From: SIO4C1 sp039820425 | GTDB lineage: Bacteria; Cyanobacteriota; Cyanobacteriia; Phormidesmidales; Phormidesmidaceae | Direction of reading: 5' to 3' | Length of the DNA stretch: 9,639 nucleotides | Assembly: GCA_039820425.1 (NCBI GenBank) | Contig: JBCBQD010000228.1 | Span: forward strand, 1 to 9,639 | In this document: positions 1 to 5,190 of the stretch, piece after piece | Position numbering within the stretch: position 1 is the first letter of the stretch | How the letters are laid out: the number at the start of each line of letters is the position of its first letter | Position numbers and translations under genes: made by a program | Notes under the pieces: generated by a model | What the model was told of the DNA's origin: nothing | The model's input: only the letters and a program-made list of their open reading frames with translations | Databases searched by the model: none

Positions 1-238
1 CACCAGCCTTAACGTCTCGAATCCGGACGGCAATGCTAAACCGCTCAGACAGTAATGCACAAATTTCCGTCGCCAACTCAGATGCACGGGGCGACATTAA
101 ATCAATGTCTTGGGTCATCCGAGGCTCGTTCACCCAGGCATTAACAGCCTGAGCCCCAAACACAACCACATCATCCCGATGACGCAAAAAATCAAGCACC
201 GCCGCCTGAATCGTAGCTAGCGGCAACGGCTCCTGCAT
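1..238 (-). CDS. Nucleotidyltransferase-fold protein (AbiEii/MNT-like), N-terminal part
   Basis: The first 79 residues are present; the rest lies beyond the left edge. The ATG is at 238-236, with an AGGAG Shine-Dalgarno at 249-245 six bases before it, so the start is secure. Residues 28-46 hold the pattern of the DNA polymerase beta-like nucleotidyltransferase superfamily: a Gly-Ala turn (G28-A29) after a hydrophobic strand, then R40-M41-T42-Q43-D44-I45-D46, matching the R-x-T-x-D-h-D metal/nucleotide-binding signature of AbiEii/AbiGii-type and related nucleotidyltransferases. Such proteins transfer nucleotides to tRNA, protein or antibiotic; some are toxins of toxin-antitoxin or phage-defence pairs. 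The substrate cannot be inferred, and no antitoxin gene is seen upstream (the next 300 bases are non-coding). A possible -10 (GATAAT) lies at 286-281 without a good -35. Fold assignment is fairly sure; a toxin role is only a possibility. Confidence 0.7.
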   Translation of the reverse strand, partial: MQEPLPLATIQAAVLDFLRHRDDVVVFGAQAVNAWVNEPRMTQDIDLMSPRASELATEICALLSERFSIAVRIRDVKAG

Positions 239-413
239 TGCAAACTCCTGAAAAGACAAGATCCCTGCATTGAGCATCAGATTATCAAGTCCATGAAATT
301 ACGAAACTAGAGCAATTGTACCCTACCCCGTCGGGTATCGAGACGAGGCATCGGACTTCTGCGCTGAATACTGCTTTTTTACAAATTGACTAGTTGCGTA
401 CAAAGCAAATACT
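239..413. other. Spacer without a recognised gene
   Basis: Between the nucleotidyltransferase start and the 414-463 hairpin no ORF of note is present. A small stem, TACCC/GGGTA at 324-328 and 333-337, is seen. On the plus strand TTGACT (386-391) and AATACT (408-413), spaced 16, resemble a weak sigma-70 promoter, but it would fire almost directly into the terminator hairpin. No other structure was seen. Confidence 0.4.
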
Positions 414-463
414 CAAGCCTCTAAAATTCCCGAATTAAAAGGGATTTTAGAGGCTTGTTTTTT
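414..463 (+). terminator. Strong Rho-independent terminator (plus-strand T-tract)
   Basis: The stem 414-431 pairs with 441-457 (14 bp, a one-base bulge at T428, then 3 bp), the loop is 432-440, and the plus strand continues with six T residues (458-463). That orientation reads as a plus-strand terminator, yet no plus-strand gene precedes it. On the minus strand the same hairpin lies 85 bases after the thiC stop and could end thiC, but it is followed there by a poor U-tract (AGTATTTG). Either it ends thiC transcripts despite its asymmetry, or it ends a short unannotated plus-strand RNA. Confidence 0.75.
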
Positions 464-541
464 AGCTGGACTTAAATTGGACTAAATTTTGAGTCCTTTT
501 TGCGCTGACCTCAAAAGTGCCATAAAAGGCAGTTTACCCGC

Positions 542-1933
542 CTAAACGGCTTGTATAGCAGCGACTTCGCGCGCATCGCCAGCCAGGAACTTCTCCAGCT
601 CCGTCAGCGCATCTGCATCCACCTTAGTCTGCATCGGGCAAAACTTAGGCCCACACATCGAGCAAAACTCAGCCGTCTTATAAATATCAGCCGGTAACGT
701 TTCATCGTGATACTCCCGCGCCCGTTCCGGATCGAGGGATAGCTCAAACTGTTTATTCCAATCAAAGTTGTATCGAGCCGCCGAGAGCTGATCATCGCGA
801 TCGCGAGCCCCCGGACGATGACGAGCAATATCCGCCGCATGGGCCGCAATCTTATAGGCGATCAGCCCGTTGCGCACATCCTCAGCATTGGGCAGACCCA
901 GATGCTCTTTGGGGGTGACGTAGCAAAGCATGGCCGTGCCGTGCCAACCTGCGATCGCAGCCCCAATCGCACTGGTAATGTGATCGTAACCCGGCGCAAT
1001 ATCCGTGACCAACGGCCCCAACACATAGAAAGGCGCTTCCGAGCACACCTCCATTTGCTTTTTCACATTAAACTCAATCTGATCCATCGGCACGTGGCCC
1101 GGCCCCTCGACCATCACCTGCACATCGTGCTCCCAGGCGCGGCGGGTGAGTTGCCCCAGCGTATTTAGCTCAGCCAGCTGCGCCTCGTCCGACGCATCGT
1201 GGGTGCAGCCCGGTCGCAGTGAATCTCCTAAACTAAAAGAGACATCATACTTTTTGAAAAGCTCGATGATGTCATCAAAGTGAGTGTACAGCGGGTTTTG
1301 CTTGTGGTGATGCAACATCCACCGGGCGATGATGCCGCCGCCACGGGAGACAATCCCAGTGATGCGATCGCGCACTAGCGGCAAATGCTCAATCAAAATC
1401 CCCGCGTGGATGGTCATATAGTCCACCCCCTGTTGAGCATGCTTCTCAATGATGTGCAAAAAATCATCGGCGGTGAGATTTTCAATCTGACCGTGTACAC
1501 TTTCCAATGCCTGATAAATCGGCACGGTTCCGATGGGGACTGGCGACGCCTGAATGATCGCCGTGCGGATCTTATCGAGGTCACCGCCCCCTGTAGACAG
1601 ATCCATTACCGTATCCGCACCATACTTCACGGCCAGATTGAGCTTCGCCACTTCTTCCTCTAAATCTGACGAGTTGGGTGACGCGCCGATATTGGCATTC
1701 ACCTTGCACTTACTCGCCACCCCAATTGCCATCGGCTCCAGGTTAGCGTGGTTAATATTCGCCGGGATAATCATTCGCCCCCGCGCCACCTCATCTCGAA
1801 TTAAATCAGGGGGTAGATTTTCTCGATTGGCCACATAGGCCATCTCCTCAGTAATCACCCCCTGGCGAGCATAGTGCATCTGGGAGACATTACTGTACCC
1901 TTGGCGTTTGGCAATCCATTCCGATCGCAACAT
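542..1933 (-). CDS. thiC: Phosphomethylpyrimidine synthase ThiC
   Basis: ThiC is a radical-SAM enzyme that rearranges 5-aminoimidazole ribotide into 4-amino-5-hydroxymethyl-2-methylpyrimidine phosphate, the pyrimidine half of thiamine; it is cytosolic. The 463-residue product has the short form usual in cyanobacteria, without the N-terminal extension of the enterobacterial enzyme. The C-terminal C424-x2-C427-x4-C432 motif (CSMCGPKFC) is the ThiC-specific [4Fe-4S] ligand set, and the family blocks ANINH, MVEGPGHVP and the IAGWHGTAML/TPKEHLGLPN region are intact. The start ATG (1933-1931) has GAGG at 1947-1944, ten bases upstream. The TPP riboswitch directly upstream confirms both identity and regulation. 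The gene appears monocistronic: the STAS gene upstream is separated by a long hairpin and about 470 bases. Nothing looks damaged. Confidence 0.98.
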   Translation of the reverse strand: MLRSEWIAKRQGYSNVSQMHYARQGVITEEMAYVANRENLPPDLIRDEVARGRMIIPANINHANLEPMAIGVASKCKVNANIGASPNSSDLEEEVAKLNLAVKYGADTVMDLSTGGGDLDKIRTAIIQASPVPIGTVPIYQALESVHGQIENLTADDFLHIIEKHAQQGVDYMTIHAGILIEHLPLVRDRITGIVSRGGGIIARWMLHHHKQNPLYTHFDDIIELFKKYDVSFSLGDSLRPGCTHDASDEAQLAELNTLGQLTRRAWEHDVQVMVEGPGHVPMDQIEFNVKKQMEVCSEAPFYVLGPLVTDIAPGYDHITSAIGAAIAGWHGTAMLCYVTPKEHLGLPNAEDVRNGLIAYKIAAHAADIARHRPGARDRDDQLSAARYNFDWNKQFELSLDPERAREYHDETLPADIYKTAEFCSMCGPKFCPMQTKVDADALTELEKFLAGDAREVAAIQAV

Positions 1934-1952
1934 ATTCTATTGACCTCTATAA

Positions 1953-2034
1953 ACAGCTTCCCTCCGCCGGTATTAGCCGGACTCAGGTTCCAAGGGTGTG
2001 TTCTCAGCCTCTTTTAGCAGGCACCCCTAGCTAT
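1953..2034 (-). promoter_or_regulatory. TPP riboswitch (thi box) of thiC
   Basis: Read on the minus strand, the leader contains all hallmark blocks of the thiamine pyrophosphate aptamer in order: GGGGTGCC (2027-2020), CTGAGA (2007-2002), ACACCCTTGGAACCTGA (1999-1983), the CCGG-CTAATA-CCGG hairpin (1980-1967), and GGAGGGAAGC (1966-1957). P1 is formed by 2034-2029 with 1958-1953. The thiC Shine-Dalgarno (1947-1944) lies five bases past P1 and there is no terminator hairpin before the gene, which suggests control at translation initiation rather than by attenuation (inference). TPP binding would repress thiC. Confidence 0.97.
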
Positions 2035-2203
2035 AACGGTCAAAGCATATCACCGATTCTGACCTTAAAAATACCGATCTAATGAAGCGCAGCAATTAGC
2101 AACCAGCATTAACAATTCCCTAATCAGCAGGCTTCACGACTCCAAAGCCAACTGCTGCAAACTGACAAGCCAGCAGCACGCTATCGGACACAGCAAAATC
2201 TAA

Positions 2204-2278
2204 AGTCTCACATTGAGACTCAAATCCATTGCATTGAGTCTCAAAATAAAAATTTTAAGTCTAGTTTTGAGATATCTC
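2204..2278. promoter_or_regulatory. Cluster of GAGACT-type palindromes upstream of thiC
   Basis: Overlapping palindromes are packed here: AGTCTCA-cat-TGAGACT (2204-2220, 7-3-7 perfect), TTGAGACTCAA (2213-2223) and its reverse complement TTGAGTCTCAA (2234-2244), whose centres are 21 bp apart or two helical turns, and GAGATATCTC (2269-2278). Related 6-3-6 repeats recur at 2995-3009, 3049-3063 and 3239-3253, which suggests sites for one dimeric DNA-binding protein. The cluster lies between the thiC leader and the STAS-gene terminator. The binding protein is unknown; the HTH protein at 3288 is a candidate by proximity only. Confidence 0.5.
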
Positions 2279-2316
2279 TTTAGCGTCATTCTTCTTTAAC
2301 AGGCCTTATGCCACTT

Positions 2317-2359
2317 ACCCCAAGGGCGGTTCATTGTTTCAATGAACCGCCCTTGGGGT
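2317..2359 (-). terminator. Perfect 20-bp hairpin after the STAS gene
   Basis: Bases 2317-2336 pair perfectly with 2340-2359 around a TTT/AAA triloop (stem begins ACCCCAAGGGCGG). It lies 41 bases after the minus-strand STAS stop codon, where a terminator is expected, but neither strand has a real T-tract after it (minus AAGTGG, plus GATCTC). It could be a U-less terminator, an RNA-stability structure, or a palindromic repeat. The hairpin itself is certain; its function is inferred. Confidence 0.55.
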
Positions 2360-2400
2360 GATCTCTTTTGAGTTATCTGATTGACAAAATTTTGCCAAAA

Positions 2401-2688
2401 TTATCCGAAATAAGGCAACAGACCGGCCCGCTCAAATACTTGACTGACCTGAGCATTCATCCCCTTAACAACAATCTGAGCCCCCTCCTGTTGAGATCGA
2501 ACAATGCCATCCAAAAAAACAGAAGTTGTTGCTGGATCAACAAAGGTAGTTCGTGCCATATCTAAAATGAGAGTAACCCCTGGCCGAATTTTTTGCTTAA
2601 GGTCCTCTGCAAAAAAAGGCGAAATAAACATATCCACCCGATTGGGAAGACGAATAATTTCGTGAAGCGTAGCCGAATCTGGGTTCAT
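2401..2688 (-). CDS. STAS-domain protein (anti-sigma factor antagonist-like)
   Basis: The 95-residue protein is a single STAS domain with no other module. The block LDMARTTFVDPATTSVFLDGIV (residues 42-63), followed by GAQIVVKGMNAQVSQVFERAGL, matches the beta-strand, phospho-loop, helix and second half of SpoIIAA/RsbV-like proteins. Family members bind anti-sigma kinases or other partners in the cytosol and are switched by phosphorylation of a serine in a D-S-[ST]-G loop. Here the loop is D51-P52-A53-T54-T55, so the usual serine is absent; a neighbouring threonine could stand in, or the protein may act without the switch. No anti-sigma kinase gene is adjacent. The start is uncertain: ATG 2688 is preferred because it opens directly before the conserved first strand, while an in-frame GTG at 2706 adds six residues; neither has a Shine-Dalgarno. 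A possible -10, TATAGT, lies at 2723-2718. Confidence 0.8.
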   Translation of the reverse strand: MNPDSATLHEIIRLPNRVDMFISPFFAEDLKQKIRPGVTLILDMARTTFVDPATTSVFLDGIVRSQQEGAQIVVKGMNAQVSQVFERAGLLPYFG

Positions 2689-2994
2689 AGGTGTTAAATG
2701 ATACACGACATAAATTCACTATAGGCAATTACCAACTTGCTTGCGTGGGTTGTATCACCTACACCAGAAAAGTTGTTGCAGAGTTCAAAAAATCTGTCAC
2801 TTCGGTTTTTACTGAGCCATTTGTAGAATCAATAAATACGTATCCCAATATGAATACGTGCACCCATACCAAACTGCTTCAGGCACCCTTGCGGCTTTTC
2901 CCTAGGGCTAAATACTCAGCAAATTTCAGAAACACTCAGTGGCAACACTGAGCTACCCAGATCACACACAAGACGAAAACTTCATCCCAAAGTT

Positions 2995-3063
2995 GTCTTA
3001 AAATAAGACTTATCTGACTCATATTAAGTCTAAATTTAATTAATTAAAATCTCATTTTGAGAC
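2995..3063. promoter_or_regulatory. Two 6-3-6 inverted repeats, candidate operators
   Basis: GTCTTA-aaa-TAAGAC (2995-3009) is a perfect 6-3-6 inverted repeat. ATCTCA-ttt-TGAGAC (3049-3063) has the same form with one mismatched outer pair. Between them lie related half-sites, GACTCA (3016-3021) and TTAAGTCTAA (3024-3033). The shared design with 2205-2219 and 3239-3253 argues for one recognition site family. Confidence 0.45.
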
Positions 3064-3200
3064 ACTTCATTGCGTCAAGGCGATCCCGTGGTTGTATAGA
3101 TGGAAGGAGCTATTTAGACACCTCAATATAGATGCATCAATAGATACGTACAGAACTGTTCAGGTAAGCCATGTTTCTGTAGATTAGATGGAGCTTTGAA

Positions 3201-3275
3201 GAGTCCGTCTCAAGCTAAGACTAAAGTCCTTCTTATGGGACTCAGTTTGAGTCACGCTAGTCTAGTGTTGATACT
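3201..3275 (+). promoter_or_regulatory. Candidate promoter with overlapping operator for the HTH gene
   Basis: GACTCA-gtt-TGAGTC (3239-3253) is a perfect 6-3-6 inverted repeat. Its right arm contains a -35-like TTGAGT (3247-3252); 17 bases on is GATACT (3270-3275), a four-of-six -10 match. A start near 3282 would leave only about six bases before the ATG at 3288, a nearly leaderless mRNA. Further GACT/AGTC half-sites occur at 3201-3205, 3207-3211, 3218-3222, 3225-3229 and 3259-3263. An operator overlapping the -35 would fit repression, possibly autoregulation (inference). Confidence 0.4.
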
Positions 3276-3287
3276 TTGGTTTTTCGC

Positions 3288-3668
3288 ATGAATGCTGAAA
3301 CATCGCCGCCAACATCTGCTGCCTCGACTAACGGAGTCGTTGACCAGCACCTGATGCCGATCGAAGCAGTCCAGAAAATTTTGAATCGTTCGCGGGCGTC
3401 TGTGTACCGCTACTCCAACACCGATGTCAATCTGGTTAATCCGCCCTTCGACCCTAAGCGGCTCAACCCAGAGCGTCGAAATCATAAAGAAGAAGCCCTG
3501 ATGTTTCACCCCAATGAGGTGGCCCGTTTTGCCCAAGAGGTCCTGGGGATACAGCAAGTCACCATTGAACTCACCCAGCCCGCCGAGACAGTCACCCACG
3601 AACTCTTGAGAAAGGTCTTGGCAGAGCTGCAAGCCATCCATCAATTGCTGGAGGCGCAGAAAAAGTAG
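3288..3668 (+). CDS. Small putative HTH DNA-binding protein, function unknown
   Basis: I do not recognise a named family for this 126-residue protein. Residues 1-20 are a polar Ser/Thr/Pro-rich lead. Residues 23-46 (from MPIEAVQKIL to the RASVYRYSNTD stretch) look like a helix-turn-helix: a short helix, an NRS turn, and a second helix with Arg, Ser and Tyr as in DNA-reading helices of excisionase/MerR-type proteins. A basic segment, PFDPKRLNPERRNHKEE, follows, then FHPNEVARFAQEVLG, a second helix. Residues 102-126 (ETVTHELLRKVLAELQAIHQLLEAQKK region) form an amphipathic helix with a leucine repeat, suited to dimerisation. ATG 3288 is chosen over an in-frame TTG at 3276; no clear Shine-Dalgarno is present, consistent with a very short leader. 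The inverted repeats upstream make autoregulation plausible. A DNA-binding role is inferred from sequence pattern only. Confidence 0.65.
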   Translation: MNAETSPPTSAASTNGVVDQHLMPIEAVQKILNRSRASVYRYSNTDVNLVNPPFDPKRLNPERRNHKEEALMFHPNEVARFAQEVLGIQQVTIELTQPAETVTHELLRKVLAELQAIHQLLEAQKK

Positions 3669-3673
3669 GATAA

Positions 3674-3718
3674 GTAAGTTAAGTAAGCTAGAGGCTAGCC
3701 TAAAATCCTTAAACTTAC
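3674..3718 (+). terminator. Imperfect hairpin just after the HTH gene
   Basis: GTAAGTTAAG (3674-3683) pairs with CTTAAACTTAC (3708-3718), ten pairs with one bulge, enclosing a second CTAG-rich stem (3687-3700). It begins five bases after the stop codon. No T-tract follows, so it is only a weak terminator candidate. Confidence 0.35.
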
Positions 3719-3760
3719 GGATGTCCTCCGACATTTAATTGGGCTAAGAGTTAAGGTAGT

Positions 3761-3801
3761 AGTGTCTAACCTTCTGACCTGAGAAGGTGATCTAAGACAC
3801 T
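3761..3801 (+). other. Two-part hairpin in non-coding DNA, candidate RNA structure
   Basis: AGTGTCT (3761-3767) pairs with AGACACT (3795-3801); inside it ACCTTCT (3769-3775) pairs with AGAAGGT (3782-3788) around a six-base loop, with an asymmetric interior loop (A3768 against 3789-3794). Fourteen perfect pairs in 41 bases is unlikely by chance. No T-tract follows, so it is not a simple terminator. It lies in a stretch of about 350 bases without a gene (3669-4017), which could hold a small RNA or the leader of the small membrane-protein gene at 4018. Confidence 0.4.
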
Positions 3802-3868
3802 GAAAGTGCTACTGAAATCAATACCCTTATGAATAGGCCGCCTTGAGGTGTGGTTTTTGGGATAGTTC

Positions 3869-3899
3869 GTGAGACTCTCTTTTTGTGAGACTCTCTTTT
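3869..3899. repeat. Tandem 16-bp repeat GTGAGACTCTCTTTT(T)
   Basis: GTGAGACTCTCTTTTT (3869-3884) is followed at once by GTGAGACTCTCTTTT (3885-3899), and a partial echo, CGAGATAGTC, follows at 3900-3909. Each unit contains GAGACT, the half-site seen in the palindromes at 2204-3263. It lies about 120 bases upstream of the small membrane-protein gene. Confidence 0.7.
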
Positions 3900-4017
3900 C
3901 GAGATAGTCAATACGCTTCCTGATGGCTCCGTAAACAATGGAGTTTCGTCACTTGACCGCTGCGCAACCAGCCGTTGAGCACTTAGTTTAATGTTTGGGC
4001 AACTTCTACCTTTAAAT

Positions 4018-4212
4018 ATGGATTCCGCTAGTCAATCTGAGCCTCCGTCTGAAACCCCCCACAGCGAAAAACCTCACAGCAGGGTTTCTAGTCTTTTAGG
4101 TGTTTTAATTGCCGTCATTACCGTGACGCTGCCACTATTTGCGATCGCACGCTTTTCCTCTGAGGTGGAGACCTTTTCTGTGCCCTCCTATTCATTGCCT
4201 CGCGCCCAATAG
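4018..4212 (+). CDS. Small single-pass membrane protein, unknown function
   Basis: The 64-residue product has a polar Ser/Pro/His-rich N-terminus (about residues 1-24), one hydrophobic segment LLGVLIAVITVTLPLFAIA (about 26-44), then a short polar tail ending SVPSYSLPRAQ. The ...ARF junction and basic residues before the segment are consistent with an uncleaved anchor. I do not recognise the family. A longer start at ATG 3991 would add nine residues (MFGQLLPLN); neither start has a Shine-Dalgarno, and the shorter is preferred because it gives a plain hydrophilic head. A HIP1 site (4141-4148) lies inside the coding sequence. Its stop is 143 bases before pyrophosphatase, on the same strand, but pyrophosphatase seems to have its own promoter. 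The composition and clean membrane segment favour a real gene. Confidence 0.55.
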   Translation: MDSASQSEPPSETPHSEKPHSRVSSLLGVLIAVITVTLPLFAIARFSSEVETFSVPSYSLPRAQ

Positions 4213-4294
4213 TGGACTCAGCCGCCGCAATTTTACAACAGTGATTTTTTAACCAAGATCTGCCGTCACTGCGAGTATGCGGGCCGCTTTCTCC

Positions 4295-4328
4295 TAAAAT
4301 GCTATTCGGGGAGCTAGACCTAGCTCCC
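4295..4328 (+). promoter_or_regulatory. ppa -10 box and 5'-end leader hairpin
   Basis: TAAAAT (4295-4300) is a five-of-six -10 match with no convincing -35. Transcription from it would begin near 4307, right at a perfect stem: GGGAGCTA (4309-4316), loop GACC, TAGCTCCC (4321-4328). No T-tract follows, so it is not an obvious terminator for the gene upstream. A stem at the extreme 5' end of an mRNA is known to protect some bacterial transcripts from decay; that role here is inference. Confidence 0.45.
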
Positions 4329-4355
4329 ACCGCATAGTTAACTTGGAGAAAAACC

Positions 4356-4865
4356 GTGGATTTATCGCGCATTCCGGCCCAGCCAAAGCCTGGGCTCGTT
4401 AATGTCCTGATTGAAATTACAGGTGGTAGCAAAAATAAGTATGAGTTCGATAAAGATATCAACGCCTTTGCGTTAGATCGTGTTCTTTATGCGTCAGTTC
4501 AATATCCGTTTGACTATGGGTTTATTCCTAACACCCTGGCCGACGATGGCGATCCGCTAGATGGCATGGTGATTATGGACGAGCCCACTTTTCCAGGGTG
4601 TGTCATCGCCGCTCGTCCAATTGGCATGATGGAGATGATTGACGGTGGCGACCGGGACGAAAAAATCCTGTGCGTGCCTGATAAAGATCCTCGCTATGCA
4701 GGCGTAAAATCCTTAGATGACATTGCATCTCACCGATTGGATGAGATTGCTGAGTTCTTTAGAACCTATAAAAACCTGGAGAAAAAAGTGACTGAAATCC
4801 TGGGCTGGCAAAACGTAGACAAAGTGCAAGCCTTAGTTGAGCAATGCATTGCGGCTGCCAAATGA
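4356..4865 (+). CDS. ppa: Inorganic pyrophosphatase, family I
   Basis: This soluble Mg-dependent enzyme hydrolyses pyrophosphate to two phosphates and so pulls biosynthetic reactions (nucleotide polymerisation, ADP-glucose synthesis) forward. The 169-residue length is normal for bacterial family I. The signature DDGDPLDG carries metal ligands D64, D66 and D69; D96 and D101 in the IDGGDRDEK stretch, E20, and K28/E30 of KYEFDK also match the known active site. The start is GTG at 4356, fixed by GGAG at 4345-4348 seven bases upstream and by the family N-terminus DLSRIPAQP. The gene stands alone with its own leader hairpin (4309-4328) and a strong terminator (4920-4958). Nothing unusual appears in the protein. 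Confidence 0.98.
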   Translation: MDLSRIPAQPKPGLVNVLIEITGGSKNKYEFDKDINAFALDRVLYASVQYPFDYGFIPNTLADDGDPLDGMVIMDEPTFPGCVIAARPIGMMEMIDGGDRDEKILCVPDKDPRYAGVKSLDDIASHRLDEIAEFFRTYKNLEKKVTEILGWQNVDKVQALVEQCIAAAK

Positions 4866-4919
4866 GCCTATCAGTAACCCCTAGATAACGTTGTACTAAA
4901 ATTCGTACAGAAAAGATCT

Positions 4920-4958
4920 AAAGGGCCGTGGGAAATGCGCATTTCCCGCGGCCCTTTT
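4920..4958 (+). terminator. Rho-independent terminator of ppa
   Basis: Bases 4920-4936 pair with 4941-4957 (17 pairs, one of them G-U) around a GCGC loop, with a short T-tract (4955-4958) that partly lies within the stem. It lies 54 bases after the ppa stop. The minus strand reads AAAAGGGCC..., which also gives a T-tract, so it may work both ways. Confidence 0.85.
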
Positions 4959-5014
4959 GCCAGAATTCTCCCCCCAAGTCTTGCCAAACCCCCCTCAAAG
5001 TCGTTAGCCTCATT

Positions 5015-5040
5015 AAATACTGTCGAAAAATACTGCCGAA
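5015..5040. repeat. Tandem 13-bp repeat AAATACTG(T/C)CGAA
   Basis: AAATACTGTCGAA (5015-5027) and AAATACTGCCGAA (5028-5040) abut with one mismatch. They lie in the non-coding DNA between the ppa terminator and the MBL gene promoter region. Either a chance duplication or paired protein-binding sites. Confidence 0.6.
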
Positions 5041-5061
5041 TTAGTAGTAATCGGCGCATAA

Positions 5062-5124
5062 TGAAATCAAGTTCAGTAGATATACTGATAGTCTGATTTC
5101 AATGATTGGGATTCCTACTATCAG
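5062..5124 (+). promoter_or_regulatory. Interleaved inverted repeats and -10 upstream of the MBL gene
   Basis: TGAAATCA (5062-5069) is the reverse complement of TGATTTCA (5094-5101), and CTGATAGT (5085-5092) of ACTATCAG (5117-5124). The two pairs interlock, so they cannot form as two independent side-by-side hairpins; alternative structures or paired operator arms are possible. A -10-like TATACT (5081-5086) lies within the first repeat, without a recognisable -35. The leader to the ATG at 5191 would be about 100 bases. Confidence 0.4.
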
Positions 5125-5190
5125 GGACTATTCACCTAGCACTACATAGTTCGTTCATCACCCATACGCTAGGAGTATACGGGGCCTACA

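Larger units (their letters stand above)
2689..3287. other. Long divergent intergenic region between STAS and HTH genes
   Basis: About 600 AT-rich bases separate the divergent STAS (-) and HTH (+) genes. No ORF with protein-like character was found. A weak minus-strand -10 (TATAGT, 2723-2718) could serve the STAS gene. The right half carries the inverted repeats annotated at 2995-3063 and 3201-3263. The length and repeat content suggest a control region, not coding sequence. Confidence 0.5.

Noticed and set aside
818..1168. Open plus-strand frame inside thiC
   Set aside because: It is antisense to the conserved ThiC coding sequence, has no protein-like motifs and no ribosome site; a shadow of the real gene.
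2691..2951. 86-codon plus-strand frame in the STAS-HTH intergenic region
   Set aside because: Composition is not protein-like, no Shine-Dalgarno, and it starts over the STAS start region; judged chance.
3252..3734. 160-codon minus-strand frame opposite the HTH gene
   Set aside because: The plus-strand frame has HTH and amphipathic-helix patterns and better composition; the minus frame runs through the hairpin at 3674-3718.
4892..4909. TGTAC-N8-GTACA palindrome resembling a LexA-type box
   Set aside because: It lies downstream of ppa, not at a promoter, and the spacing does not match known cyanobacterial LexA sites.
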